From NCBI GenBank assembly GCA_963761445.1, contig CAVXHV010000004.1, positions 4,278,001 to 4,342,000 of the forward strand: DNA of 64,000 bases, read 5' to 3'. Position numbers and translations under genes: made by a program. The stretch is from CAVXHV01 sp963761445. Its GTDB lineage: Bacteria; Planctomycetota; Planctomycetia; Isosphaerales; Isosphaeraceae. Below are positions 55,562 through 64,000 of the stretch, piece by piece (the stretch's first letter is position 1; each line of letters starts with the position of its first letter). Below the pieces are notes generated by a model. That model was not told the origin of the DNA and searched no databases. It worked only from the letters and a program-made list of their open reading frames with translations.

Positions 55562-58500
55562 ATGAGCCTCGCCCACGCCCCGGATCGGTTGCGGCTGCCA
55601 CAGGAACTGGAGCATCAGCTCCACGATTTCCGTCGCCTGGTATGGAAGGTCAAGATTATCGAGGCCGTCGCGGGGGCGGGCTTCGGCATACTGGCGGCAT
55701 ACCTGGTGCTGTTCGGGCTCGACCGGCTGTGGGACACTCCCGCGCCTGCTGCGCGGTGCTGTTCCTGGTGGCGGCGGGCGCGCTGCGCCAATATACCGGT
55801 CTTTCTGCACCGCTGGGTGTGGCGGAATCGCCAGTTTGAGCAGCTTGCGCGGCTGCTGTCGAGGCGGTATCCGCGGGTGGGCGACCAGTTGCTGGGCATC
55901 ATCGAGCTGGCCCACAACGAATTCGAGCAGGCGCGGTCGCCCGAGCTGTGCGAAGCGGCGATCCGGGAAGTGGCCCGCGATGCCGGCAAGGTGAATTTCC
56001 AGACGGCGGTGCCTCATCCTCGTCATCGAATCTGGCTGGTGGTTGCCGGGGTGCCGCTGGCGGTTGCCGTGGTGCTGCTGGCGATCTTTCCCGCGGCGGC
56101 AGTGAACGCCTGGCAGCGGTTCCTGGCACCGTGGGGGGGCACGCCGCGGTACACGTTCACGGCACTCGAGAAGCTGCCCGACCACCTGGTGGTGGCGCAC
56201 GGCGAGCCGTTTACCGTGGACATGAAGCTCAAGGGGAGCACAGCCTGGCGGCCCGAGAAGGGCGTTGCGCAGTTTGGGGCTCAGCAGCCGGTGAGTGCGG
56301 GCCTGGTTGAGAACCGATACGACTTCGAGCTGCCGCCCCAGATCGATGCGGGCCAGCTTCACGTGAAGATTGGCGATGCGTCGCAGAGTGTGCGGGTCGA
56401 GCCGACCTTGCGTCCGGAGCTGACGTCGATCGTGGCTTCGGCCAAGCTTCCCGATTATCTGGGCATTCCCACGCCGCAGACCAAGGACGTGCGGGGGGGC
56501 GCAGTCACGCTGGTGCAGGGGACCAAGGCCACGTTCACGGCGACGGTGAGCCGGGACTTGACGGCGGCGAAGGTTGACGGCAAGCCGGTGACGCCTGCGG
56601 GAGCGAGCGTATCGAGCCCACCGGAGCTGATCGCGGGCTCGCGAAAAGTCGAGTTTCGCTGGGAGGACAAGCTGGGGCTCGAGGGCAAGGAGCCGTTCTC
56701 GCTGGAGGTGACCGCGCGAGAGGACGAGGCGCCGTCGCTGACCACGGAGGACCTGCCGCGGCAGAAGGTCGTGCTCGATAGCGAGCAGCTCACCTTCAAG
56801 GTGCGTGCGCAGGACGATTTCGGCATCAAGCATGTCGGGATTGACTGGCAGGGTGTGGAAAGTGCGGTCGAGGGGAAGCCGGCCAAGGGCGAGCGAATTC
56901 TTGCGGCCGGCGGGAACGAGAAAGACTCGCTCGAGCTTGCCGGGACGTTCTCGGCCAAGTCGCTGGGCATCGAGCCGCAGGCGGTGAACGTGCGGATCTT
57001 TGTGGAGGACTACCTGCCGGGGCGGGGGCGGGTGTATTCACCGACCTACACATTCTGGGTCTTGACCCCCGAGCAGCACGCGATCTGGGTCACGGAACAA
57101 CTCAGCAAGTGGCACCGGCAGGCGCTACTGGTGCGCGACCGCGAGATGCAGTTGTTCGAGACCAACAAGCAGCTTCGGGACTTGAAGGGTGACGCGCTCG
57201 ACCAGCCCGAGAACCGGCGCCGGATCGAGAACCAGGCGATGGCCGAGCGGGCGAACAGGCGCCAGCTCTCGGGGCTGGTTCTTTCGGGCGAAGACCTGAT
57301 CAAGTCGGCGATGCGCAACCCCGAGTTCGGCATCGCGCATCTGGAAAAGTGGGCCGAGATGCTTCAGATCCTCAAGGACATCGCCGGCAATCGCATGCCG
57401 TCGGTGGCCGACCTGCTGCGCCAGGCGGCGCAGTCGCCGGCAACCGCTTCGGCGACCTCCAAGAGCAACAACAAATCGATGGTGGCGGGCAACGTTCGCT
57501 CGGGGAGCAAGGGGGTGCCATCGGAGCCGAAGGACGAGAAGCCGAAGCCGCCGTCGGGAATTCCTGCGATCGCGGACAAGGAGTCGTCGCAGCAGCCTCC
57601 GGACGAGAAGGCGCAGCAGCAGCCTCCGAGCAAGAGCGGGGCCAAGACGCCGCGGCTCACGTTCCCGATGACGACGCTCGACGGCAAGCCGAGCGCGAAA
57701 AAGCAAGAGGAGCCGCCGGCGCAGGAACAGATTGAAGAGGCGGTCAAGCAGCAGCAGGACTTGCTGGCCGAGTTCGAGAAGATCGCCGACGAGCTGAACC
57801 GGGTGCTGGCGAGTCTGGAAGGGAGCACGCTGCTCAAACGTCTGAAGGCGGCCTCGCGGCATCAACTCAAAGTTGGCGGGCGGATCGGCGACCTGGTGTC
57901 GGCGGTGTTCGGGGTTGAGGGCTACCGGGTCGGTTCGGCGCCGGCGAAGGTGATGGACGAGCTATCCGGCGAGGAAGGGAAGGCGAGCAAGGACGTGTCG
58001 TTCATCATGGACGACATGCAGGCCTATTTCGAGCGCCGGCGGTTCCAGCGGTTCCAGACGGTGCTCGAGGAAATGCGGCAGCTCGACGTGGTGGGGAGCC
58101 TGCGGCAGCTTGGCGACGACCTGAACAAGGAGAACGGTCTGTCGATCGCCCAGTGCGAGTTCTGGTCCGACACGCTGGACCGCTGGGCGGAAGACCTGGT
58201 GGATCCTGCCGGCAGCGGGACGTGCAATGCGAAGTCGAAGAGCAGTCTGCCGCCGGCCCTGGTGCTCGAGGCGCTGCAGATCCTGGAAGGGGAAGTCAAT
58301 CTGCGCGAGAACACGCGGGTTGTCGAGCAGTCGCGGGCGGCGATCGAGGCGGCCGCCTACAAGGATCAGGCCGTGCAGCTTTCGGGGACACAGAAGGGCC
58401 TGGTTGACCGCGTCGACGCGCTGGGTGTAGCGATCAAGAAGCTTCCCGACGCGGAGAGCGAGTTTGCGTACGAGATCGGCTTGCTGGCCGAGGTTTCCGG

Positions 58501-58837
58501 AGTCATGCAGGAAGCGCAGGCGATACTGGCGCAGCCGGAAACCGGTAGCACGGCAATTGCGGCGGAGACCGAGGCGATCGAGCTGCTGTTGAAGTCGAAG
58601 CGGATCAATCCCAAGGGGGGCGGCGGCGGGGGCTCGAATCCCGGCGGCGGCGGGGGCGGCAAGACGCTGGACTCGGCACTGGCGCTCTTCGGGGGCGGGG
58701 TGAACGACAAGGAAGTGCGGGAGGACCGGGGCGTCTCGCAGGCGACGGGTGAAACCGGGTCGGCGCTGCCGGAAGAGTTCCGGGCCGGGCTCGACGAGTA
58801 TTTCAACCGACTGGAACGCGGCTCAGGAGGGCGATAG
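55562..58837 (+). CDS. DUF4175-like large membrane protein (two compensating frame breaks)
   Basis: 1,091 residues. N-terminal membrane segments lie at about 34-53 and about 68-90; the second is disguised by paired frame breaks near 55745 and 55790, where the other frame reads AVLFLVAAGAL. A third span is at about 163-183. Ig-like beta domains follow (LPDYLGIPTPQTK), then long coiled coils (RRIENQAMAERANRRQLS), a Lys/Pro/Gln-rich linker (about 640-720), a second coiled-coil region and a Gly-rich tail (SNPGGGGGGK). The layout matches DUF4175-type proteins found next to MoxR/Bat clusters. Presumed scaffold spanning the envelope; function unknown. Confidence 0.75.
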   Translation: MSLAHAPDRLRLPQELEHQLHDFRRLVWKVKIIEAVAGAGFGILAAYLVLFGLDRLWDTPAPAARCCSWWRRARCANIPVFLHRWVWRNRQFEQLARLLSRRYPRVGDQLLGIIELAHNEFEQARSPELCEAAIREVARDAGKVNFQTAVPHPRHRIWLVVAGVPLAVAVVLLAIFPAAAVNAWQRFLAPWGGTPRYTFTALEKLPDHLVVAHGEPFTVDMKLKGSTAWRPEKGVAQFGAQQPVSAGLVENRYDFELPPQIDAGQLHVKIGDASQSVRVEPTLRPELTSIVASAKLPDYLGIPTPQTKDVRGGAVTLVQGTKATFTATVSRDLTAAKVDGKPVTPAGASVSSPPELIAGSRKVEFRWEDKLGLEGKEPFSLEVTAREDEAPSLTTEDLPRQKVVLDSEQLTFKVRAQDDFGIKHVGIDWQGVESAVEGKPAKGERILAAGGNEKDSLELAGTFSAKSLGIEPQAVNVRIFVEDYLPGRGRVYSPTYTFWVLTPEQHAIWVTEQLSKWHRQALLVRDREMQLFETNKQLRDLKGDALDQPENRRRIENQAMAERANRRQLSGLVLSGEDLIKSAMRNPEFGIAHLEKWAEMLQILKDIAGNRMPSVADLLRQAAQSPATASATSKSNNKSMVAGNVRSGSKGVPSEPKDEKPKPPSGIPAIADKESSQQPPDEKAQQQPPSKSGAKTPRLTFPMTTLDGKPSAKKQEEPPAQEQIEEAVKQQQDLLAEFEKIADELNRVLASLEGSTLLKRLKAASRHQLKVGGRIGDLVSAVFGVEGYRVGSAPAKVMDELSGEEGKASKDVSFIMDDMQAYFERRRFQRFQTVLEEMRQLDVVGSLRQLGDDLNKENGLSIAQCEFWSDTLDRWAEDLVDPAGSGTCNAKSKSSLPPALVLEALQILEGEVNLRENTRVVEQSRAAIEAAAYKDQAVQLSGTQKGLVDRVDALGVAIKKLPDAESEFAYEIGLLAEVSGVMQEAQAILAQPETGSTAIAAETEAIELLLKSKRINPKGGGGGGSNPGGGGGGKTLDSALALFGGGVNDKEVREDRGVSQATGETGSALPEEFRAGLDEYFNRLERGSGGR

Positions 58838-58901
58838 CGGGGCGGGTGAGAGAACTCACGGGTTCTTCAGAGCCTTCGTGTCCCGCCTCGCGGAAGAACG
58901 C

Positions 58902-60026
58902 ATGAGACGAATCATCGGATGCTTTGCCATCAGCGGCCTGACTGGTGCGTGCTTCACGTCGGCGGTCGTGCTGGCACAGGGGGGAGGCGCTGCGCCTGCG
59001 ACTGCGCAGGCGCCCGCCGCGGAGCAGCCGAAGAAAGTTGAGGCGAAGAAAGCAGGGAGAGCGGTGCCGGCTTTGCCTGGGGCGGGCGAGTCTCCGGTCG
59101 GGGTGCCGGCAGCGGGCGAAGCATATGGCAAAGCCCGCCGGGCGGCAGGAGAACTCATCGAAAAGGCCGCAGCGCCTGGGAGGCTGGTGCAGTTGAAGGC
59201 GGTTGTACAGCCCGCGCAGGCGAATCGAGCGCCGCTCGTTCAGCAGTTCACCAATCAAGCACGGCCCTTGCTGCGGGCCGAGCTGCTCTTCGCCCGGAAC
59301 GTCTGTCAATTGAATCGGGAAGAGCTGCGCAAGATCAATCGAGCGGCCCAGGAGATGCTGGATGAGGTTGTGGGGAAGCTCGTGGAGGCGCAGTTTCAGC
59401 CGCGGGCGCGGATGGTGGTGGTGCAGGGGCGGATGCCGCACACTCTGGATTGCCAGCAGCTTCTTCACGACGGTGTGGTCGCGGTCATGAAGAAGAACTT
59501 GAGCGAAGCGCAGTGGTCTCGCTATGAAGGCGAGATGGAGAAGCGGGATGAGAACCGCAAACACGCGACGATTCGTTACCTCGTCGACGCGATTGACCGG
59601 GAGCTTTACCTGACTAGCGAGCAGTGCGATCGGCTCGAGGCTGCGTTCAAGGAGCACTGGGAGAACGCCTGGACGATGTATCTGGAGAACCACCTCTTTG
59701 GAAACAAGCATTATCCCACGACGATCGATCCGCTGGTGACGCCGCTGCTTTCGGACGCGCAGAGGAAGGTCTGGGCGGGAGTTCCCAAAGTGGGAATCTA
59801 CTGGGGTTTTGCCGGGATGCTGGCGGGGTTCGCCAACGATGTGGACGGGCTCGAGGTCGAGCTGGGGGAACCGGCGCGGCGCGGTGAGGAGCCGAACGCG
59901 AGGATGGGCGTGATGAAAATGCAAGTGCAGGCGGTTCAAGGGATGATCATCGAATCGAAGGTGGGCGTGCAGGTTGTTGCTCCGGCGAAGAAGGCGGGCA
60001 AGAAGAAGGCGGGGGCGGCACAATGA
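58902..60026 (+). CDS. Secreted helical hypothetical protein 1
   Basis: Start at ATG 58902 (MRRIIGCFAISGLTG), with GGAAGAA upstream and a signal peptide (about 1-27); the longer frame to 58749 overlaps the previous gene. 374 residues. After an Ala/Pro-rich linker the protein is helical: RLVQLKAVVQPAQANRAPL, REELRKINRAAQEMLDEVV, WSRYEGEMEKRDENRKHA. The C-terminus is basic (KKAGKKKAG). It is related in style to the next two secreted proteins. No family is recognised. The stop overlaps the next start (ATGA). Confidence 0.7.
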   Translation: MRRIIGCFAISGLTGACFTSAVVLAQGGGAAPATAQAPAAEQPKKVEAKKAGRAVPALPGAGESPVGVPAAGEAYGKARRAAGELIEKAAAPGRLVQLKAVVQPAQANRAPLVQQFTNQARPLLRAELLFARNVCQLNREELRKINRAAQEMLDEVVGKLVEAQFQPRARMVVVQGRMPHTLDCQQLLHDGVVAVMKKNLSEAQWSRYEGEMEKRDENRKHATIRYLVDAIDRELYLTSEQCDRLEAAFKEHWENAWTMYLENHLFGNKHYPTTIDPLVTPLLSDAQRKVWAGVPKVGIYWGFAGMLAGFANDVDGLEVELGEPARRGEEPNARMGVMKMQVQAVQGMIIESKVGVQVVAPAKKAGKKKAGAAQ

Positions 60027-61003
60027 TTGGGTTTGATCGAACGATCAGCCGGTTGGTTTTTCTGGCCTCGCTCTGGTGGGCGATGGCGAGCGGATGTGCG
60101 GCATTTGGTCAGGATGACGAGGTGATCGATGACGCAATCAGGCCCGTGCCGGCGCAGCCTCGAGGCGCGATGGAGGTGCGAATGCTGCCGCCGGTGGCGG
60201 CGCAGTTCAACCCGGAGCAGATCGATCAGTGGGTATTCAACAGGTGGGGCGGCGCGGACGGGGCGAGGGCCCGGCTGGACGCGAACCTGGCGCTGCAAAT
60301 CGACGATCTCGATCGAGCGTGCGAGCTGACGGAGATCCAGAAGAAGAAGGCCATGCTCGCCGGGCTGGGCGATATCAAGCGTTATTACGACCGTGTCGAC
60401 GAATTGAAGCGACGGTACGCAGGTGGCACGAACCAAGGGAATTTCAACAACATCTGGCAGGAAATGCAGCCATTACAGGTTGAGCTGGGCAGCGGACTAT
60501 TTGGTGATGATTCGCTGTTCGTGAAGACGGTTAAGAGCACGCTGAATTCCGACCAGTTGCAGCGTCATGATGACTTGATGCGGCGGCGCCTGGCGGCGCG
60601 GCGGCGTGCCAGCGTCGACTTGTTTGTGGTTCAGCTAGACAAGGCACTTGGGCTTTCTGTGACACAGCGGGAGCGTTTAACCGAGCTCTTGGTGAACGAG
60701 ACACCGGTGCCGGCGAAGTACGGTCAGGCTGATTACTGGTATTTGATGTATCAGATGACGCGGCTGCCGGAGTCGAAGATCACGAAGATTCTGGACGAGC
60801 CGCAGTGGCGACTTCTGGGCCGCCAGTTCCTGCAGGCGCGGGGTATGGAGCCGTGGCTCAAGAGCAATGGGATCATTGCCGGAGGTAAGGAGTCGCCGGA
60901 AGCGTCGGCGGCGGCGGGAGTGCAAATGCAGGCAGTGCCAATGCGGGTCTTCGTGGCGCCGCCGGTGCGGGTGCGGGTGGGCGGTGCGGACGTGAAGAAG
61001 TGA
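60023..61003 (+). CDS. Secreted helical hypothetical protein 2
   Basis: 326 residues with a signal peptide (about 1-30, ending CAAFGQ). The mature part is helical with the pattern LDRACELTEIQKKKAMLAG, DIKRYYDRVDELKRRYAGG, DSLFVKTVKSTLNSDQLQRH and TRLPESKITKILDEPQWRLL. The same blocks occur in protein 3 downstream (LTREQREKLNAAGRGDIKR, LFAKILPKTLTPEQRA, SRLPEHDLKPIFNVEQWQKL), so the two are paralogues. Such repeated helical units suggest a binding or scaffold role in the periplasm (inference). Confidence 0.72.
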   Translation: MIGFDRTISRLVFLASLWWAMASGCAAFGQDDEVIDDAIRPVPAQPRGAMEVRMLPPVAAQFNPEQIDQWVFNRWGGADGARARLDANLALQIDDLDRACELTEIQKKKAMLAGLGDIKRYYDRVDELKRRYAGGTNQGNFNNIWQEMQPLQVELGSGLFGDDSLFVKTVKSTLNSDQLQRHDDLMRRRLAARRRASVDLFVVQLDKALGLSVTQRERLTELLVNETPVPAKYGQADYWYLMYQMTRLPESKITKILDEPQWRLLGRQFLQARGMEPWLKSNGIIAGGKESPEASAAAGVQMQAVPMRVFVAPPVRVRVGGADVKK

Positions 61004-61048
61004 GTTCTCGGGATCGATAGCAGCGTCGAACTGCAAGGGATCGTTTTC

Positions 61049-62226
61049 ATGGTGTCGATGCGGCTGGATTTTCTGCGATGCAGCTTCTTCGGGGCGTGGA
61101 TCGTCCTGGTTGGGAGCGGCGTGGCGGCTTGGGGCCGGATGGCGGCGGATCGGCTGCGACTTCGCTTGCGCCTCACCCCCCCTGGCCCCCCCTTTGCAAG
61201 GGGGGGAAGGGAGACGGGCCCCCGTTGCGAGGGGGGAAACGTGAGCGGGGGGCTGCGGCTTGCGAGGGGCGCGTCGAGCGGATCACCGCATGCCCGAAGG
61301 ATTGCGATCCTGGCGCTTGCCGTGCTGGCCGCCCCCGGTGAGGGCGCCGCGCGCAGCAGCCTGAGGTCCAGCGGCCGGTCGTCCGAACGCCGCGGGGGGG
61401 ACTGATCGAAGTCGAAGTGAACGACCCACGTGCGCTTCCCGTCGCAGCCGAGGCTGCGGCGCTCGAGGCGCCACCCCATGTCCTGGGCGATCCCGAAGCG
61501 GCCCAGCGGCGGCTCGAGGCGCGGCTCAGGTCGCGGATCGAGCATATCGACCGGGTGTGCAAGCTCACGCGGGAGCAGCGGGAAAAGTTGAACGCCGCAG
61601 GACGCGGTGACATCAAACGTGCGTTCGCTCGCGCCAAAGAGATCGAGACGAAGTACGCGGGTCTTCGGCCGGGGGTTCAAAATCAACGTCAGCTTCTGAT
61701 CGAGGTTATGGGAGAGCAAGCGGAACTTCGCCGGGTGATGACCGAGGTCGATTGTTTTGGCGAGGGCTCGTTGTTTGCCAAGATTCTGCCGAAAACGCTG
61801 ACGCCGGAGCAGAGGGCGATTCGCGAGAAATCGATGCGGGAAGCCGCGAGCGCCCAGCACCTTTCCACGATCCGCTGGGCCGCCGGTAGTCTGGCTCTAT
61901 GGCTGCAACTGGCCACTGAGCAGCGGCAGAAGCTTGAAAGTGTGTTGATTGCCCGGACGCACGTGCCTCGGAGGTTCGGTGAGTACGACTATTACGGACT
62001 CTTGTTCCAGATGTCCAGGCTGCCGGAACACGATCTCAAGCCGATCTTCAACGTGGAGCAATGGCAGAAACTGGAGCGTCAGTTTGGCGAGGCGAAGCGG
62101 CTGGAGACGGTCCTCAGGCTGGGGGGCTACCTGCCGGAGGAGGAGCTGGCTCGCGCGGGGAAGACGCAGCGGAATAACGTAAAAGCCGAACCGGAACAGC
62201 CGAGAATCCAAGCACCTGATTTTTAA
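61049..62226 (+). CDS. Secreted helical hypothetical protein 3, disrupted N-terminus
   Basis: Paralogue of protein 2 from about 61430 onward. A first hydrophobic leader (FFGAWIVLVGSGVAAWG) starts at 61049. It is followed by about 90 bases of family C repeat read in frame, then a second leader-like stretch (RIAILALAVLAAPGEGA). A one-base loss near 61340 shifts into the frame AQQPEVQRPVVRTPRGG that continues to the mature protein. Either the repeat inserted into the signal-peptide region, or one of the two leaders is a decoy. As sequenced, export is doubtful. The conserved C-terminal 260 residues are intact. Confidence 0.6.
61150..61237. repeat. G/C-run dispersed repeat, family C, copy 2 (within a gene)
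   Basis: It shares with the copy at 50086 the leading TCGGCTGCGAC, TTCGCTTGCGCC and the C-run/G-run hairpin. It lies in the 5' part of secreted protein 3 and keeps the reading frame open. Confidence 0.8.
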
Positions 62227-62248
62227 TCCACGCATCGTGAGAATCGCC

Positions 62249-63349
62249 ATGGCGAAGACATACGGGACGAGACGAGACCGAGAGGGATCAGTACCAACGT
62301 GGCGCGGGAATGCTCGCGCGGTACTGTGCGCATTTATTCTGGTCGCGGGTATGGCCGCTCCCGCGGCCGCTCAGGTTCCGACTTCGCGGTTCGGCGAGGC
62401 GATTCCGCGTGACGTGCGCGAGTTGTATGACCGCGGGATGCAATATCTGGCGAAGACGCAGTCGGAGAACGGAGATTGGTCCGGTGGCGGGGGCGAGAAT
62501 GGTCCGGGAACGACGGGCATGGCGATGATGGTGTTTCTGGCATGCGGTGAAGACCCGAATTTCGGTCCGTACAGCAACCACATCCGGCTGGCCATCCGGA
62601 ACATGATCAAGGCCCAGGACTCGAGCACGGGGATCATGGGGCCCTCCATGTATCATCACGGCTTCGCGACGCTGGCACTGGCCGAAGCCTACGGGGTGGT
62701 TGACGAGCGAGGTCTGTGGCCCGACGGCAAGGGGCCGCGTACGATCGGGCAGGCGCTCGAGCTGGCGGTGCGGGTGCCGTTGACGTCGCAGAAGAAGAAC
62801 CCGCTGGGCGCGTGGCGGTATTCGCCGGACGCGCACGACGCCGACACCTCGGTGAGCGGGGCGGTCTTCGTGGGACTTCTGGCGGCGCGGAACGCGGGCA
62901 TCGAGGTTCCGGACGAATCGATCGACAAGGCGATCTCGTTTTATGCGCAGATGACATCGGCGTCGGGCGAAGTTGCTTATCAGGGCATGGCGGGCTTTGG
63001 CGATTCGCTGGCGCGGAGCTCGATCGCGACGCTGGTGTACTCGGTCGCGCGGCGGAAGGACTTGAAGCAGTTCAAGGCGACGCTCGAGTACTTGAGGCAG
63101 CGGGCCGATCAGCCCGGCGGCGGCCAGGCGGGGTGGACGGAGTATGCGCGGTACTACGAGGCGCAGGCCCTCTTTCAGGGGGACGTGGCGGTCTGGGAGA
63201 AATGGAACCGGATGCTGGTGCGTCAGTTGAAGCAGGCTCAGATGGCCGATGGCAGTATCCGCGGTCAGCAGGGCGCGGCGGTGGGAACGTCGCTTTCGCT
63301 TCTGGCGCTGGCGGTCAATTTTCGATTCCTGCCGATCTATGAAAGATGA
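62249..63349 (+). CDS. Secreted prenyltransferase/squalene-oxidase-repeat protein
   Basis: Start at ATG 62249; the GTG at 62237 is an alternative. Signal peptide to about residue 42 (AAPAAAQ). 366 residues with repeats of the squalene-cyclase alpha/alpha barrel: GMQYLAKTQSENGDWSGGG, GTTGMAMMVFLACGEDP, HHGFATLALAEAYG, VSGAVFVGLLAARNAG, WTEYARYYEAQALF. The catalytic DxDD of squalene-hopene cyclases is absent, so it is probably a barrel used for binding rather than a cyclase. Common in planctomycete Bat clusters. It is co-directional with the secreted helical proteins (22-base gap). Confidence 0.8.
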   Translation: MAKTYGTRRDREGSVPTWRGNARAVLCAFILVAGMAAPAAAQVPTSRFGEAIPRDVRELYDRGMQYLAKTQSENGDWSGGGGENGPGTTGMAMMVFLACGEDPNFGPYSNHIRLAIRNMIKAQDSSTGIMGPSMYHHGFATLALAEAYGVVDERGLWPDGKGPRTIGQALELAVRVPLTSQKKNPLGAWRYSPDAHDADTSVSGAVFVGLLAARNAGIEVPDESIDKAISFYAQMTSASGEVAYQGMAGFGDSLARSSIATLVYSVARRKDLKQFKATLEYLRQRADQPGGGQAGWTEYARYYEAQALFQGDVAVWEKWNRMLVRQLKQAQMADGSIRGQQGAAVGTSLSLLALAVNFRFLPIYER

Positions 63350-63362
63350 GGCTGTCGCTCTC

Positions 63363-64000
63363 ATGAAAAACGCAATTGCAGCGAGACGTCCGGCCGGTTG
63401 GTTCGTTCAAGCGGGCTTGCTTTCGGTCTTTTTGAGCGGCCTGGCGGCGGCGGACGACAAGCGAGCGCCGGCCGTGCTGAGCCTGGACGACGATGGTTTC
63501 GCCGCCGGAGAGCTTGCCGATTCGGACCGGCCAGGCATCATGCGGTGGCAGGCGGCGGGATTTGTGGCGCCGTTTGAGTTCAAGCTGGGCCGGGTGAATG
63601 CCGTGCAGTGGACCGCCGATGCAAAACCCGTGAAGCCAGAGGGCGAGTTTTGTTTCGAGCTGGGGAGTGGCGACGTGGTTTTCGGGTCGCTCTCGAGTCT
63701 GGACGCAAGCGCAGCGTTGATCGAAGTGCCACAAGTTGGCCGGTTGGCCGTGCAGCGCAGCGCGATTCGCCGGATCTACCGGTGGCGAGAGAGCGCCGAC
63801 CTGGTCTATCTCGGTCCTAACGGGTTAGCGGGCTGGCGAGACGTGATCCGGAACCGGGGCTCGATCCGGGGAAACGCGGCCGTTGTCCAGATCGAGGGGA
63901 ACGGCCAGCCTGCGGGTCCGACGGCCGCGGCGGCGGGTGATTCGCCGCCTGTCCCGAGAAGCTGGCGCGACGAAGCCGGGCAGCTCATGACGGACCAGGA
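63363..64000 (+). CDS. Secreted hypothetical protein, 3'-truncated by window end
   Basis: ATG 63363 opens a frame that continues past the end of the window. Signal peptide: AGWFVQAGLLSVFLSGLAAA. The mature part begins DDKRAPAVLSLDDDGFAAGE and holds a beta-rich domain (FELGSGDVVFGSLSSLDASA, LAVQRSAIRRIYRWRESAD). At least 212 residues. It is 13 bases after the prenyltransferase-repeat gene, so it belongs to the same operon. No family is named with confidence. Confidence 0.65.
   Translation, partial: MKNAIAARRPAGWFVQAGLLSVFLSGLAAADDKRAPAVLSLDDDGFAAGELADSDRPGIMRWQAAGFVAPFEFKLGRVNAVQWTADAKPVKPEGEFCFELGSGDVVFGSLSSLDASAALIEVPQVGRLAVQRSAIRRIYRWRESADLVYLGPNGLAGWRDVIRNRGSIRGNAAVVQIEGNGQPAGPTAAAAGDSPPVPRSWRDEAGQLMTDQ

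Noticed and set aside
62249..63349. Squalene-hopene cyclase
   Set aside because: The repeats fit the barrel, but the protein is about half-length and has no DxDD catalytic motif.

Overview
This window is high-GC bacterial DNA that reads as Planctomycetota, probably an Isosphaerales/Gemmatales-type soil or freshwater lineage. The marker genes are a DUF1501 secreted protein, an ECF sigma factor with a fused membrane anchor and long tail, DUF4058, a PEP-CTERM tail, a large 'NALKHGL'-type protein, a MoxR/DUF58/BatA/DUF4175 operon, and several families of short palindromic dispersed repeats. The assignment is inferred from family content; no rRNA is present. I saw no tRNA, rRNA, CRISPR array, prophage or intact transposase.

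Layout. 1-8.2 kb: a hypothetical protein, a secreted PHB-depolymerase-like esterase, a DUF1501 protein, an OprB-type porin and a secreted VIT-VWA protein. 8.3-11.9 kb: a second VWA protein, then an overlapping OmpR-type response regulator/histidine kinase pair. 12-17.2 kb: YqeY, a VapBC pair, a PrpB/PEP-mutase lyase, a YmdB-type phosphoesterase, and a minus-strand operon of acyl carrier protein, PlsC-type acyltransferase and APH-like kinase. 17.7-20.7 kb: a tiny lipoprotein with a good terminator, the membrane-anchored sigma factor and a DUF1801 protein. 20.9-33.9 kb: three tandem ~1,430-1,460-residue paralogous membrane propeller proteins, translationally coupled or nearly so. 34-46.5 kb: an accessory region of small hypothetical genes, MsrB, YCII, DUF4058, LRR and TPR proteins, two toxin-antitoxin loci whose PIN toxins are reduced to stubs, a PEP-CTERM remnant, a perfect 23-bp inverted repeat and a 21-bp minisatellite. 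46.7-48.7 kb: the NALKHGL protein with a 34-residue tandem-repeat tail. 49-64 kb: a long co-directional operon, moxR - DUF58 - BatA/VWA - membrane VWA - DUF4175-like - three secreted helical proteins - prenyltransferase/squalene-oxidase-repeat protein - partial secreted protein.

One technical point governs how the window should be read. About 21 single-base frame changes interrupt otherwise well-conserved proteins, often as compensating pairs tens to hundreds of bases apart and without premature stops in the restored frame. I treat these as probable sequence or assembly errors and report the restored gene spans; a minority could be real mutations. The truncated PIN toxins do not fit this pattern and are called pseudogenes.

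How the genes may work together: the 49-64 kb operon looks like an envelope or surface-protein maturation module built on a MoxR ATPase and VWA proteins, extended by planctomycete-specific secreted proteins. The 18-34 kb block places a membrane-tethered sigma factor, whose tail carries one FG-GAP-like motif, beside three giant FG-GAP/PQQ-like propeller membrane proteins. A sensory or surface role for that block is inference.
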